The position numbers and the translations under genes are program-made. Source: Pseudomonas sp. PIC25 (GTDB lineage Bacteria; Pseudomonadota; Gammaproteobacteria; Pseudomonadales; Pseudomonadaceae). Taken from it: a DNA stretch of 64,000 nucleotides. Below, in pieces: positions 39,746 to 49,223 of this stretch. Numbering within the stretch: position 1 is the stretch's first letter; each line of letters starts with the position of its first letter. The notes beneath the pieces were generated by a model, which did not search any database, had not been told where the DNA came from, and saw only the letters and a program-made list of their open reading frames with translations. Location of the stretch: positions 62,001 through 126,000 of the forward strand of contig NZ_MUJY01000182.1 in the NCBI RefSeq assembly GCF_002286785.1, given 5' to 3'.

Positions 39746-42700
39746 TCACGTTTCCTTCTTCACCCTGAACCAGGCGGCATACAGCGCCGGCAGGAACAGC
39801 AGGGTCAGCGCGGTGGCAACCACCAGGCCGCCCATGATAGCCACGGCCATGGGGCCGAAGAAGATGCTGCGCGACAGCGGGATCATCGCCAGCACCGAGG
39901 CCAGCGCCGTCAGCACAATGGGCCGGAAGCGGCGTACCGTCGCCTCGATGATGGCGTGCCAACGGTCCAGGCCGGCTTCGATGTCCTGTTCGATCTGATC
40001 CACCAAAATCACCGAGTTGCGCATGATCATGCCGGCCAGGGCGATGGTGCCGAGCATCGCGACGAAACCGAACGGCTGGCGGAACACCAGGAGGAACAGG
40101 GTCACGCCGATCAGCCCCAGGGGCGCGGTGAGGAAGACCATCGCCGAGCGCGAGAAGCTCTTCAGTTGTGCCATCAGGAGAGTCAGCACCACCACCACGA
40201 ACAACGGCAGGCCGGCGTTCACCGATTTCTGCCCGCGCGCCGAGTCCTCCAGGGTACCGCCCACCTCCAGCAGGTAGCCGGACGGTAGTTTGGCGCGGAT
40301 CGGCTCCAGGGTCGGGAGGATCTGGCCGACCAGCGTGGCCGGCTGCTCGGGCCCATAGATATCGGCGCGCACGGTGACATTGGGCAAACGGTTGCGATGC
40401 CAGATGATGCCTTCCTCGAAGCCGTAGTCGAAGGTGGCGATCTGCGACAGCGCAACGCTCCGGCCGTTGCTGGTGGGCACCGCCAGGCTCTGCAGCAGCG
40501 TGAGATCGTTGCGCTCGCGCGGCGTGCCGCGCAGGAGGATTTCGATCAGCTCGTTGTCTTCGCGATACTGGCTGACGCTCGATCCGGTCAGGGAGCTCTG
40601 TAGGAAGCGCGACACATCCGCAGTGCTGACGCCCAATGCACGGGCCCGCTCCTGGTCGATGTTCAGGCGTACCACCTTGCTCGGCTCTTCCCAGTCCAAG
40701 TGCACGTTCACCACGTAGGGATTCTCGCGCACCTTGGCCTCCACTTCGCGGGCCAAGGCACGGACCTCCTCGATGTGCTCGCCGGTCACGCGGAACTGGA
40801 TCGGATAGCCCACCGGCGGACCGTTCTCCAGGCGCGAAACACGACTGCGCAGGGTCGGGAACTCCTCGTCCATGGTCTTGATCAGCCAACTGCGGATACG
40901 CTCGCGATCCTCGACGGTCTTCGCCAGCACGACGAACTGGGCGAAGCTGGCCGCCGGCAGTTGCTGGTCGAGCGGCAGATAGAAGCGCGGCGAGCCGGTA
41001 CCGACGTAAGCCACGTAGTTGTCGACGCCCTCATGCCCGGCGATCAGCTTCTCCAGGCGCTTGACCTCGGCCTCAGTGGCCACCAGAGACGCGCCCTCGG
41101 CCAGCTTCAGGTCGACCATCAGCTCCAGCCGCCCGGAGGCCGGGAAGAACTGCTGCGGCACGAAACGGAACAGCACCACCGCCGCAACGAAAGCACCGAC
41201 GGTGAGCAACAGCACCGTCTTGCGCCGCCGGACGCACCACTCCACCACCCGCCGGAAGCGCTGATAGAACGGCGTGGAGTAAGGATCATGCCCCTTGTCG
41301 CTGCCACCATGCTTCTCCGCATGGCGCTTGGCCAGGTCCGGCAGCAGCCGCTCGCCGAGGTAAGGTACGAACACCACTGCGGCTACCCAGGAGGCCAGCA
41401 GCGAGATGGTCACCACCTGGAAGATCGAGCGGGTGTATTCGCCGGTACTGGACTCTGCCGTCGCGATCGGCAGGAAGCCGGCAGCGGTGATCAGGGTTCC
41501 AGTGAGCATGGGGAAGGCGGTGCTGGTCCAGGCATAACTGGCCGCCTTGAGGCGGTCGAAACCCTGCTCCATCTTGATCGCCATCATCTCCACCGCAATG
41601 ATCGCGTCATCCACCAGCAGCCCGAGGGCCAGCACCAGCGCGCCGAGGGATATCTTGTGCAGCCCGATATTGAAGTAATTCATGATGGCAAAGGTCATCG
41701 CCAGCACCAGCGGGATCGACAGCGCCACCACCAGGCCGGTGCGCAGCCCGAGGGAGAAAAAGCTCACCAGCAAGACGATGACCAGCGCCTCGGCCAGCAC
41801 CCGGACGAACTCGCCTACGCCGGTCTTCACCGCCGCCGGCTGGTCCGACACCTTGCGCAATTGCATGCCGACCGGCAGGGTTTCCTGCAACCGGGCGAAC
41901 TCGTGCTCAAGGGACTCGCCCAGGGCCAGGATGTCGCCACCCGCCTTCATCGAAACCGCCAGGCCGATGGCGTCCTCGCCCATAAAGCGCATGCGCGGCG
42001 CCGGCGGGTCGTTGAAGCCGCGGCGGACGTCGGCGACATCGCCGAGGCGGAAGGTGCGGTCGCCGACGCGGATGGGGAAATTGCGAATCTCCTCCACCGA
42101 CGCGAAACGGCCGGACACCCGTAGCTGTACCCGGTCGCTGGTAGTTTCGAAGAAGCCGGTGGCCGCCATGGCGTTCTGCTCTTCCAGCGCCTGCTGCACT
42201 GCCTGAAGCGGCACGCCGAGGGTGGCCAGCTTGACGTTGGAAAGCTCGATCCAGATTTTTTCGTCCTGCAGGCCGACCAGCTCGACCTTGCCCACGTCCT
42301 TGACCCGCTGCAACTGGATCTGCAGACGGTCGGCATAGTCCTTGAGCACGGCGTAATCGAAGCCTTCGCCAGTCAGCGCGTAGATGTTGCCGAAGGTGGT
42401 GCCGAACTCGTCGTTGAAGAACGGCCCCTGGATATCCGGCGGCAAGGTGTAGCGGATATCGCCGACCTTTTTGCGTATTTGGTACCAAAGCTCGGGGATT
42501 GCATCCGAATGCATCGAGTCACGGGCCATGAAGGTCACCTGCGACTCGCCGGGACGGGAGAACGAGACGATACGCTCGTAGTCACCGGTCTCCATCAGTT
42601 TCTTCTCGATACGCTCGGTGACCTGCCGGGAGACCTCTTCGGCGCTGGCACCCGGCCAAAGGGTGCGGATGACCATGGCCTTGAAGGTGAACGGCGGGTC

Positions 42701-42823
42701 CTCGCTCTGCCCCAGTTTGGAATAGGACAGCGCGCCGACCGCGCCCATCAGCAGCATGATGTAGAGAACGATCTGGCGATTGCGCAGCGCCCAGGCGGAC
42801 AGGTTGAAGCCCATCGCGGTCAC
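39746..42823 (-). CDS. mexK: RND efflux transporter, MexK-like
   Basis: 1025 residues, hydrophobe-amphiphile efflux RND pump with twelve membrane segments and two large periplasmic loops; the conserved GLLVDDAIIAVEMM segment in the fourth membrane helix carries the proton-relay Asp pair, and GTIALAGMIMRNSVILVDQIE is in the second half. Length and neighbours (a 367-residue MexJ-like adaptor and divergent MexL-like repressor) match P. aeruginosa MexJK, which exports triclosan and, with OprM, erythromycin. No outer membrane channel gene is in the operon, as for MexJK. Confidence 0.85.
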   Translation of the reverse strand: MTAMGFNLSAWALRNRQIVLYIMLLMGAVGALSYSKLGQSEDPPFTFKAMVIRTLWPGASAEEVSRQVTERIEKKLMETGDYERIVSFSRPGESQVTFMARDSMHSDAIPELWYQIRKKVGDIRYTLPPDIQGPFFNDEFGTTFGNIYALTGEGFDYAVLKDYADRLQIQLQRVKDVGKVELVGLQDEKIWIELSNVKLATLGVPLQAVQQALEEQNAMAATGFFETTSDRVQLRVSGRFASVEEIRNFPIRVGDRTFRLGDVADVRRGFNDPPAPRMRFMGEDAIGLAVSMKAGGDILALGESLEHEFARLQETLPVGMQLRKVSDQPAAVKTGVGEFVRVLAEALVIVLLVSFFSLGLRTGLVVALSIPLVLAMTFAIMNYFNIGLHKISLGALVLALGLLVDDAIIAVEMMAIKMEQGFDRLKAASYAWTSTAFPMLTGTLITAAGFLPIATAESSTGEYTRSIFQVVTISLLASWVAAVVFVPYLGERLLPDLAKRHAEKHGGSDKGHDPYSTPFYQRFRRVVEWCVRRRKTVLLLTVGAFVAAVVLFRFVPQQFFPASGRLELMVDLKLAEGASLVATEAEVKRLEKLIAGHEGVDNYVAYVGTGSPRFYLPLDQQLPAASFAQFVVLAKTVEDRERIRSWLIKTMDEEFPTLRSRVSRLENGPPVGYPIQFRVTGEHIEEVRALAREVEAKVRENPYVVNVHLDWEEPSKVVRLNIDQERARALGVSTADVSRFLQSSLTGSSVSQYREDNELIEILLRGTPRERNDLTLLQSLAVPTSNGRSVALSQIATFDYGFEEGIIWHRNRLPNVTVRADIYGPEQPATLVGQILPTLEPIRAKLPSGYLLEVGGTLEDSARGQKSVNAGLPLFVVVVLTLLMAQLKSFSRSAMVFLTAPLGLIGVTLFLLVFRQPFGFVAMLGTIALAGMIMRNSVILVDQIEQDIEAGLDRWHAIIEATVRRFRPIVLTALASVLAMIPLSRSIFFGPMAVAIMGGLVVATALTLLFLPALYAAWFRVKKET

Positions 42824-43923
42824 TCCTTCGCCGCCAGTTCGACCACCCGGTTATCCCGGTCCACCGGCCGTACCGCCTGCCCCTCCCGCAGCAACTGGAC
42901 ACCCGCAGCCACCACCCAGTCGTCCACCGACAATCCTTCCAGGATCGGCACCCGTTTCTCGCCGAATGCCCCGGTTCGCACCACGCGCCGCTGGAGCGTG
43001 GAATCCTTGGGATCGACCACCCAGACGAACGGCCTGCCGCCTTCCGCACTCAGCGCCGACAGCGGCACCGACAGCGGAACGTCGCCGTTCACCTTGACGA
43101 ATACTCGCGCACTCTGGCCCAGCTCGGCCGGTACCTTGCCTTCGGTGAAGGTCACCCGGGCGGCGAAGGTACGCGACTGCGGGTCGGCGGCCGGGGCCAG
43201 CTCACGAATGCGGCCGGGGAAGCGTTGATCGGGCTGCGACCAGAGTTCCACCGAAACGTCCTGGCCAATGCGGAAGCGCTCGAACACCTGCTCCGGCACG
43301 CTGAACAGCACTTCGCGCTCGCCATCGGCGGCCAGGGTGAAGACTGTCTGCCCGGCGGCGACCACCTGCCCCACTTCCACCTGGCGGCTGGCGATCACGC
43401 CATCCTGTGGCGCGCGCAGCACGGTGTAGGCGGCCTGGTTGCTGGCGACGTTGTATTCGGCACGGATCTGCTTCAGCCGGGCCTCGTTCGAGCGGTAGAC
43501 GTTCTCCGCATTGTCGTACTGCGAGCGGCTGACTAGTTGGCGCTGCAACAGGGTCTTGTAGCGGTCGCGCTCGGCGCGGGCCAGTTGCAGGTTGGCTTCC
43601 GCCGCCGCCACCTGGGCACGGGTGGCCTCCAGTTGCAGGCGCACGTCCTCCGGGTCCAGTTCGGCCAGCGGCTGATCCTTTTTCACCCGCGCCCCGACGT
43701 CCACCAGGCGCTTGGCTACCTTGCCGCCGATGCGGAAGGCCAGCTCGGGTTCGTAGCGCGCCCGCACCTCGCCGGGGTAGGCTTCCATCGCTTCGGCCGC
43801 CGGCTTCGGCTTGACGACCATGGCCGGCCGGACCGGCTGCTTGACGGGCTCGCCGTTACCGCAGGCGACGAGGAGACTGGCAAGACTGAGAGACGCAGTG
43901 AGAGACAGGACATGGCGAAACAT
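42820..43923 (-). CDS. mexJ: RND efflux periplasmic adaptor, MexJ-like
   Basis: 367 residues, a lipoprotein by its signal sequence with lipobox SLLVAC (MFRHVLSLTASLSLASLLVAC). A barrel-sandwich hybrid domain and coiled-coil hairpin (about 90-160) are followed by a beta-barrel domain. It links the RND pump to the outer membrane channel. The stop overlaps the mexK start by 4 bases. Confidence 0.86.
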   Translation of the reverse strand: MFRHVLSLTASLSLASLLVACGNGEPVKQPVRPAMVVKPKPAAEAMEAYPGEVRARYEPELAFRIGGKVAKRLVDVGARVKKDQPLAELDPEDVRLQLEATRAQVAAAEANLQLARAERDRYKTLLQRQLVSRSQYDNAENVYRSNEARLKQIRAEYNVASNQAAYTVLRAPQDGVIASRQVEVGQVVAAGQTVFTLAADGEREVLFSVPEQVFERFRIGQDVSVELWSQPDQRFPGRIRELAPAADPQSRTFAARVTFTEGKVPAELGQSARVFVKVNGDVPLSVPLSALSAEGGRPFVWVVDPKDSTLQRRVVRTGAFGEKRVPILEGLSVDDWVVAAGVQLLREGQAVRPVDRDNRVVELAAKE

Positions 43924-43949
43924 GGGCAGTGACCTTTCGCACAGAGCGG

Positions 43950-43988
43950 TTGGAATATTTATACTGCCGGGTATAGTAAAAATAGCAA
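43950..43988. promoter_or_regulatory. Divergent mexJ/mexL promoter region with candidate operator
   Basis: For the plus-strand repressor gene, TTGGAA (43950-43955) and TATAGT (43972-43977) are spaced by 16 bases. For the minus-strand mexJ, a TATAAA -10 (43958-43963) overlaps it. The inverted repeat TATAC...GTATA (43960-43964 with 43971-43975) lies inside both, so repressor binding here could block both promoters. This is read from the sequence, not measured. Confidence 0.5.
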
Positions 43989-44017
43989 ACTCACCAGTCC
44001 AGTATTAAAAGAGCGGA

Positions 44018-44653
44018 ATGTCTAACAATCTGTTACCACCCAGCGGCCCGGGCCGCCCCAAGGACCCGGCCAAGCGCAAGGCCATCCTCGAGGCGGCAAA
44101 GACTCTCTTCCTTCGTTACGGCTACGACGGCAGCAGCATGGACGCCATCGCCGCCGAGGCGGGCGTGTCGAAGCTGACGGTATACAGCCACTTCACCGAC
44201 AAGGAGACACTGTTCTCCGCAGCGGTGAAGGCCAAGTGCGTAGAGCAGTTGCCCGAACTGCTGTTCGAGCTGCCGGAGGAAGTCCCGATCGAGACAGTGC
44301 TGCTGAACATCGGTCGCGGCTTCCATGCGCTGATCAACAGCCGCGAGTCCGTCGAGCTGCATCGGGTGATGGTCAACCAGGCCACATTGAATCCCAAGCT
44401 GTCGCAAATGTTCTTCGCCGCCGGCCCGCAGCAGGTGTTGGATGGAATGGAAAATCTGCTGAGGCGCGCCGACGCCGCCGGCAAGTTACGCGTGGAGAAC
44501 CCGCACCGCGCCGCCGACCACTTCTTCAGCCTGATCAAGGGCAGCGCCAACTTCCGGCTACTGATCGGTTGTTGCGGCCCGCAGGAGGGCGAAGAAGCCG
44601 AGCATCACGTTCAGGATGTGGTGGCGATGTTCATGCGCGCCTACAAGCCCTGA
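44018..44653 (+). CDS. mexL: TetR-family repressor, MexL-like
   Basis: 211 residues. The N-terminal helix-turn-helix is SSMDAIAAEAGVSKLTVYSHFTDKETLF; the C-terminal ligand-binding domain is helical. Divergent from the mexJK-like operon over 94 bases, which is the setting of MexL, the repressor of mexJK and of its own gene. It ends 6 bases before the convergent rsmJ stop. Confidence 0.85.
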   Translation: MSNNLLPPSGPGRPKDPAKRKAILEAAKTLFLRYGYDGSSMDAIAAEAGVSKLTVYSHFTDKETLFSAAVKAKCVEQLPELLFELPEEVPIETVLLNIGRGFHALINSRESVELHRVMVNQATLNPKLSQMFFAAGPQQVLDGMENLLRRADAAGKLRVENPHRAADHFFSLIKGSANFRLLIGCCGPQEGEEAEHHVQDVVAMFMRAYKP

Positions 44654-44659
44654 GCGCGT

Positions 44660-45439
44660 TCAGACGGATAGCTTCTTCAGCGGATAGATGTCGTAGCGAC
44701 TGGATTTCCCTTCCAGGGCATAACCGGGCTTCGGCCCGTCGATGATCGGAGCCTTGCGCGGCCGCTTCACCACCACCCGGTGGCTGGCCAGGGCCAGGGC
44801 GGCTTCCAGCAGGGCCGGTGCGTCCAGGTCGTCGCCCACCAGCGGGCGGAACAGGCGCATTTCCTTTTTCACCAGGGCGCTCTTCTCGCGGTGCGGAAAC
44901 ATCGGATCCAGGTAGACCACCTGGGGCGGCTCGCCGTCCCAGGCGTTCATCAGCGCGATGGCATCGCCAACGAGCAGACGCATCCGCGCCGCGATAGGGC
45001 CGACCTCCAGATCGCTCCGCGCCCGGGCGAGGCCATCCTCCAGCAGCGCGGCAATCAGCGGCTGGCGCTCGATTAGCGTCATCTCACAACCCAATGTCGC
45101 CAGCACGAAAGCATCGCGTCCCAACCCAGCCGTCGCATCGAGCACCACCGGACGCACGCCTGACTGGACCCCCACGGCCTTGGCGATCATCTGCCCGCTG
45201 CCGCCGCCATAGAGACGCCGGTGGGCCGCCGCCCCTTCGACGAAATCCACCTGCACCGGCCCTGGCGCCTGCGGGCCCAGGTCGACCAGTTGCAATCCCT
45301 GCTCCCCCAACTGGAGCGCGAAATCCGCCTCGCCTTCCAGCGGTAGCCCGAGGCGGCGGGCCCAGTCCAGCGCCCGCTCGGCCAGGGCGGGTTCCAGCGA
45401 CTCGATACGGATACGTGTTGGCTGCGACGCTTCACTCAT
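44660..45439 (-). CDS. rsmJ: 16S rRNA (guanine-1516-N2)-methyltransferase RsmJ
   Basis: 259 residues from the ATG at 45439. The SAM-binding [16 protein letters not shown] motif is followed by [22 protein letters not shown], the target-binding DPMFP motif of RsmJ, and the family's [13 protein letters not shown] segment. It methylates G1516 of 16S rRNA. The frame stays open well upstream into the extensin-like gene, but that part is a shadow. Confidence 0.92.
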   Translation of the reverse strand: MSEASQPTRIRIESLEPALAERALDWARRLGLPLEGEADFALQLGEQGLQLVDLGPQAPGPVQVDFVEGAAAHRRLYGGGSGQMIAKAVGVQSGVRPVVLDATAGLGRDAFVLATLGCEMTLIERQPLIAALLEDGLARARSDLEVGPIAARMRLLVGDAIALMNAWDGEPPQVVYLDPMFPHREKSALVKKEMRLFRPLVGDDLDAPALLEAALALASHRVVVKRPRKAPIIDGPKPGYALEGKSSRYDIYPLKKLSV

Positions 45440-45494
45440 GCTGGATGACCCGGTGCGAACATGGACGAGGGCGGCATTCTGCCAGAGGCACCGG

Positions 45495-46187
45495 TTAACG
45501 GCACATCCGGTACAAGCCCATGTCCAGATGGAAATGATCATGGTGGGCGCGGTTGTAGTCCGGCCCCAATGTGGTGTTGAACGAGCGGCAAGCGGCGTCA
45601 CGCACCAGACGCAAGAAGCGGGCGTCGCGGTCGTTCCCCTTCCAGTCCCGCGCCACGGTGATGCGTCGTCCGTCGCGCAGGCGGAAGCCGGCGATATCCA
45701 ACGCATTGGCCCGGGCGTGCTGGCTGCGCCGATTGCTCTGTCCGATGTTGCGGCAGGCAAAGCTGCCGTAGTGCTCGATCTGCACCACCGGCTGTCCATA
45801 GACTTTCTGGGCGGCCGGCTGCAAACCATGATGTTCGAACAACGCATAGGCCACCGCCAGCGGGCAGGTGGCGATGAAACCGCCGTTGAAAGCAACGGCG
45901 CCACGCTGGATGCGGACGCTGTTCTCGATCGGGCAGTCCGGTGCCGGCAAGCTGTCCGGCACCGCCGCATAACGCAGCCCGGAGGTGGCGAGCGCCTGCT
46001 CGCAGAGTGCACGATTATCGCGCAAGCGCCAGAGCTTGAACGACGTCAGCGGATTGGGCGACTCGCGCACATCCAGCGGCGCCCATGGATTCCAGCGCGG
46101 CGGCAGGTCGATCCAGCCGCGCCAGACGGCCACAGCGGTCGCTCCGAGCAGGAGCACGACAAGAAGAAGGAAACGTCCGGCGTTCAT
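45495..46187 (-). CDS. Extensin-like protein (peptidase M15-like fold)
   Basis: 230 residues with an N-terminal membrane anchor (about 5-23). The C-terminal extensin-like domain contains [14 protein letters not shown] and HDHFHLDMG, the His/Asp/His pattern of zinc ligands in M15-type LD/DD-carboxypeptidases. It may act on peptidoglycan in the periplasm, but family members have no assigned substrate. It is 55 bases upstream of rsmJ on the same strand. Confidence 0.78.
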   Translation of the reverse strand: MNAGRFLLLVVLLLGATAVAVWRGWIDLPPRWNPWAPLDVRESPNPLTSFKLWRLRDNRALCEQALATSGLRYAAVPDSLPAPDCPIENSVRIQRGAVAFNGGFIATCPLAVAYALFEHHGLQPAAQKVYGQPVVQIEHYGSFACRNIGQSNRRSQHARANALDIAGFRLRDGRRITVARDWKGNDRDARFLRLVRDAACRSFNTTLGPDYNRAHHDHFHLDMGLYRMCR

Positions 46188-46223
46188 GCCTGCTTGGGCA
46201 ACGCCCCGGCGGCGGGGGTTCGG

Positions 46224-47093
46224 TTACAGCAGCCCGAGCTGCTCCACTTCATCTTGCCGCTTCGCCTCGGGCAACGCCGGCAGGCCGGGCAGGCGTTCGC
46301 TCAAGCGGGCATGGAAACGGCGAGCCAACTCCGGCGCGCGATGGTTATCCGGCGTGTGCAAGAACACGTAGGGCGTCAGCCCGTCCTCGATCCAACCGGC
46401 CACCTTGTCCAGCCAGGGCGTCATGAACGGGTCGTTGGCTTCCAGCTCCGGATGGCCGATGAAACGCAACTGAGGGAAGGCGGTGAAAGCTGCCGGGCGT
46501 GGCGGCACACGCGGCTTCTTCGCCTTGGCATGGAGCACCGCCAGCTCCTCCGACGTGCAACTGAAGAGTGCCCGCGAATCGAGACAGAGCCGCTCGACAC
46601 CCCGGTCGCGCAGCAGGCGGTTGAGCGCCCGCTCCTCCTCGCCTTTGGCGAAGAATGCTTGATGGCGTACCTCGACCGCGAGCGGTGCATCGAAGGCATC
46701 GATGAACGCGTGTAGTTCGAACAAACGGGACGGGCCGAAGACCGCCGGCAATTGCAGCCAGAACGGCGCCACCCGTTCCCCCAGCGGACACAGCAAGGCG
46801 CGAAAGTCGACGGCCATGGCCAATTGATCGCGCAGGTCGTCGGCATGGCTGACGTCGCGTGGCAGCTTGGCGCAGAAGCGGAAGTCCGCCGGCATCAGCT
46901 CGGCCCAGCGACGAACGGTCTCCGCGGAAGGCTGCGCATAGAAGGTGGTGTTGCCCTCAACGGCATTGAAGACCTGGGAATACAGGGGCAGGAAATCGCC
47001 GGTGCGGGCATCGGCGGGATAAAGACCACCGCGCCAGGCCGGCTCGCTCCAGGAAGGACAACCGAGGAAATAGGGAAGTCGCGCCGAACTCAC
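46224..47093 (-). CDS. DUF72 domain protein (YecE-like)
   Basis: 289 residues of the DUF72 TIM-barrel family. It shows the family segments YPADARTGDFLPLYSQVFNAVEGNTTFY, FRFCAKLPRDVSH and AVEVRHQAFF. No enzymatic activity is established. It overlaps the upstream small gene by one base, implying coupled translation. Confidence 0.88.
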   Translation of the reverse strand: MSSARLPYFLGCPSWSEPAWRGGLYPADARTGDFLPLYSQVFNAVEGNTTFYAQPSAETVRRWAELMPADFRFCAKLPRDVSHADDLRDQLAMAVDFRALLCPLGERVAPFWLQLPAVFGPSRLFELHAFIDAFDAPLAVEVRHQAFFAKGEEERALNRLLRDRGVERLCLDSRALFSCTSEELAVLHAKAKKPRVPPRPAAFTAFPQLRFIGHPELEANDPFMTPWLDKVAGWIEDGLTPYVFLHTPDNHRAPELARRFHARLSERLPGLPALPEAKRQDEVEQLGLL

Positions 47094-47434
47094 TAGGCGT
47101 ACAGATCGAGACCGAGGACTTCCGGCGCGTCCACGTCGCTGGCGAAACTGGCGGTGGTGCTGTAGCTGGCCAGGGCCTGGGCGGCACGGCTGGTCATCGC
47201 ACCGCGGTCGGTCGGCCCGTTAACCGGCACCGGCAAGCTTTCCGCGCTGGCAGAACCCGGCTGTACACGGCGCAGTTGGGGTGTCTGTTCGAACCCCTGG
47301 CTGGCGGAGGTGGGTGTCGGTTGCTCGCGGCGCTCCTCGATCTCGCGCTGGCTTTCGCGATAAGGCGTTACCGCGCTGCCCGGTCGGGGGCTGCGGTCCA
47401 GCGGATAGGAGGAAGTGAAACCGTCGATACGCAT
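47093..47434 (-). CDS. Hypothetical protein, low-complexity, possibly leaderless
   Basis: 113 residues, rich in Ser, Pro, Ala and Arg, with no signal peptide or membrane segment; it ends VLGLDLYA. The region before the ATG (47435-47441) has no ribosome binding site. It overlaps the DUF72 gene by one base. I do not recognise a family. Confidence 0.7.
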   Translation of the reverse strand: MRIDGFTSSYPLDRSPRPGSAVTPYRESQREIEERREQPTPTSASQGFEQTPQLRRVQPGSASAESLPVPVNGPTDRGAMTSRAAQALASYSTTASFASDVDAPEVLGLDLYA

Positions 47435-47588
47435 CTAATACTGCCCGGCGTGAGTGCAGGCAAATTTAGCGGTAGCCACACGGCTTGGCAATCGCATGAT
47501 CGGGCTCCCCCGGCTCGACAGGATGAATGGCAGGCTCCCAATACTTGACCGGTCGCCCAGACAAAGGGTTCGGGCGAAGCATGGCAGC

Positions 47589-48266
47589 TCAGGGCGCGCT
47601 CTTGGGGGTAGCGACCTTGTCGCGCAGGTAGACCGGCTGCGCCTGCTCGGCCGGCACGCCTTCGCCCCGCGCCCAGGCGAAGCGGGCCAGGGTCAGCAGG
47701 TCTTCGGCATGGGGTAGCAGCCCAGCATCCTGCGCCGCGGGCACGAACGGCAGGCGCTGGCCGTAGCCCCAACCGGTGCCGGCGCCGAACCATTCGCCGG
47801 CGGCTTCGCGCGGCAGTGCGACCTGCTCGGGCGGCAGCACCGCCTCGACGCCGGCCAGGCACATCTCGCCGTCCTGCAACCGGTAGCAACCCCAGTAGAC
47901 CTCGTCCATCCGCGCGTCGATGGCGGCTGCCACCTGCGCGACGCCGTGCTCGCGGTGGGCGCGCTGGGCCAGGATCGCCAAGTCGGACACCGGCAGGACC
48001 GGGCGTTCCAGGGCGAACGCCAGGCCCTGGACCACACCGATGGCAATGCGCACGCCAGTGAAGGCACCGGGACCGCGACCGAAGGCGATGGCATCGACCG
48101 CCGAAAGCGCCACGCCCGCGTCCGCCAGCAACATCTGGACCATCGGCAGCAGGCGCTGGGCATGCAGGCGCGGGATCACCTCGTAGTGACTGAGCACCCG
48201 TCCTCCATGCACGAGGGCGACGGAGCAGGCTTCGGTGGCGGTATCCAGGGCCAACAGAGTGGTCAT
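47589..48266 (-). CDS. tsaB: tRNA threonylcarbamoyladenosine biosynthesis protein TsaB
   Basis: 225 residues of the ASKHA/TsaB family: LLALDTATEACSVAL at the N-terminus, then AIAFGRGPGAFTGVRIAIGVVQGLA. TsaB pairs with TsaD and TsaE in making t6A37 in tRNA, the modification later cyclised by TcdA (also encoded in this window). The ATG at 48266 is preferred over a start 12 codons upstream. Confidence 0.95.
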   Translation of the reverse strand: MTTLLALDTATEACSVALVHGGRVLSHYEVIPRLHAQRLLPMVQMLLADAGVALSAVDAIAFGRGPGAFTGVRIAIGVVQGLAFALERPVLPVSDLAILAQRAHREHGVAQVAAAIDARMDEVYWGCYRLQDGEMCLAGVEAVLPPEQVALPREAAGEWFGAGTGWGYGQRLPFVPAAQDAGLLPHAEDLLTLARFAWARGEGVPAEQAQPVYLRDKVATPKSAP

Positions 48267-48343
48267 CGAAACAATCCGGGGCGGGTGAAAAAGGGCGGGC
48301 ATTATACCCTCGCCGGAGCACCGCTCGGCGACCTCCAGAAAGA

Positions 48344-48369
48344 CGAACGGCCCGCAAGCGGGCCGTTCG
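48344..48369 (-). terminator. Intrinsic terminator of adk
   Basis: A perfect 12-bp inverted repeat (48344-48355 with 48358-48369) is followed on the minus strand by TCTTTCTGG. It lies 17 bases past the adk stop and before tsaB. Confidence 0.8.
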
Positions 48370-48386
48370 GTGCAACACGGGAGCGA

Positions 48387-49223
<837 letters not shown>

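Noticed and set aside
39405-40889. 494-codon minus-strand frame through the end of mexK
   Set aside because: Only the last 107 codons, after a good ribosome binding site, have protein-like character; the rest is a shifted frame of mexK.
47553-47577. Hairpin TCGCCC...GGGCGA just after tsaB
   Set aside because: Only 6 bp with no T run; too weak to call a terminator.
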